Assembly: GCA_903862155.1 (NCBI GenBank)
Contig: CAIOXF010000105.1
Location: 1 to 6,207, forward strand
Source: an uncultured cyanobacterium
Lineage (GTDB): Bacteria; Cyanobacteriota; Cyanobacteriia; PCC-6307; Cyanobiaceae
Direction: 5' to 3'
Length of the DNA: 6,207 nucleotides
Shown: one piece after another, positions 5,983-6,207 of the stretch
Position numbering within the stretch: the first letter of the stretch is position 1
Layout of the letters: each line of letters starts with the position of its first letter
The notes under the pieces: model-generated
Told to the model about the DNA's origin: nothing
The model's input: only the letters and a program-made list of their open reading frames with translations
Databases searched by the model: none
Translations under genes and position numbers: made by a program

Positions 5983-6207
5983 TCAGGGATGGATGCGGGT
6001 GCCAATCGGCTCACCCGACACGGCGCGGCCGATGTTGCCGGCGCCGAACAGATCAAACACCACGATGGGGATGGCGTTGTCCTTGCAGAGGGCGATGGCG
6101 GCGCCGTCCATCACCTCGAGCTCGCTGCTGAGCACCTCCAGGAAGGACAGGCTCTCGTAGCGGCGGGCATCGCTGTGCTTGTTGGGGTCCTTGTCGTAAA
6201 CCCCGTC
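5983..6207 (-). CDS. pyrH: UMP kinase, C-terminal part (partial, 5' end outside window)
   Basis: The last 74 codons of bacterial uridylate kinase, which phosphorylates UMP to UDP with ATP in pyrimidine nucleotide synthesis (hexameric, amino-acid-kinase fold, cytosol). The reading frame runs off the right edge and ends at the complement of 5983-5985 (TGA). Diagnostic blocks, numbered from the window edge, are D-G-V-Y-D-K-D-P-N-K (1-10, the nucleotide-side loop conserved in PyrH), the E-V-L-S-S-E-L-E-V-M-D helix (24-34), A-I-A-L-C-K-D-N-x-I-P-I-V-V-F (37-51) and the C-terminal glycine-rich F-G-A-G-N-I-G-R-A-V-S-G-E-x-I-G-T (54-70). The N-terminal ATP-binding part is outside the window. It is the first visible gene of the - strand set and sits 34 nt ahead of frr, the usual order in bacteria. 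Confidence 0.95.
   Translation of the reverse strand, partial: DGVYDKDPNKHSDARRYESLSFLEVLSSELEVMDGAAIALCKDNAIPIVVFDLFGAGNIGRAVSGEPIGTRIHP

Noticed and set aside
5949..6056. N-terminal extension of ribosome recycling factor to 215 aa
   Set aside because: The extra 36 codons overlap the end of pyrH and lie outside the conserved RRF length; ATG 5948 gives the normal protein.
5445..6131. 228-codon + strand frame opposite frr and pyrH
   Set aside because: It runs across two conserved genes and their intergenic gap, and its hydrophobic and acidic runs mirror the complementary codons.
1..6207. Defence system, mobile element or novel multi-gene cassette
   Set aside because: I saw no transposase, integrase, nuclease, toxin-antitoxin pair, inverted terminal repeats, tRNA or composition break; every sizeable stretch belongs to housekeeping or single unassigned genes. 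The CPBP protease fragment alone, though its family includes phage-abortive proteins, is not evidence of a defence locus.

Overview
This GC-rich window (roughly two-thirds G+C by eye) looks like chromosomal core sequence from a picocyanobacterium of the Synechococcus/Cyanobium group. Three things point there: two copies of the cyanobacterial palindrome HIP1 (GCGATCGC), the protein sequences (especially UMP kinase, ribosome recycling factor and a transaldolase carrying EF-hands), and starts without Shine-Dalgarno sequences. The genus is inferred from sequence feel and gene order, not from a search.

The left two-thirds reads on the + strand. It begins with the last 55 codons of a CPBP-family (Abi/Rce1-like) intramembrane protease. 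Next come a small single-pass membrane protein of unknown function placed like FtsL, the class B penicillin-binding protein FtsI (septal peptidoglycan transpeptidase), a transaldolase with a C-terminal EF-hand pair, and a short stand-alone cyclic-nucleotide-binding-fold protein. Gaps are small (13, 29 and 61 nt from the FtsL-like gene onward) and no promoter or convincing terminator is visible between them, so read-through transcription is plausible.

The right third reads on the - strand as an apparent operon, pyrH (5' part beyond the window) - frr - FAD-dependent reductase of the geranylgeranyl reductase family, with gaps of 34 and 10 nt. It converges on the + strand genes, with only 16 nt between the two facing stop codons.

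Functionally this is housekeeping: septal wall synthesis, the non-oxidative pentose phosphate pathway, pyrimidine nucleotide supply and ribosome recycling, plus two less defined genes (the cNMP-fold protein and the FAD reductase). I found no mobile element, CRISPR, RNA gene or phage-like segment, and no evidence for an undescribed multi-gene system. The points most worth a second look are the EF-hand fusion on transaldolase, the apparently ligand-dead cNMP domain without a DNA-binding part, the FtsL-like candidate, and the uniformly pyrimidine-rich, SD-less start regions. No gene-free stretch exceeds 300 bases.
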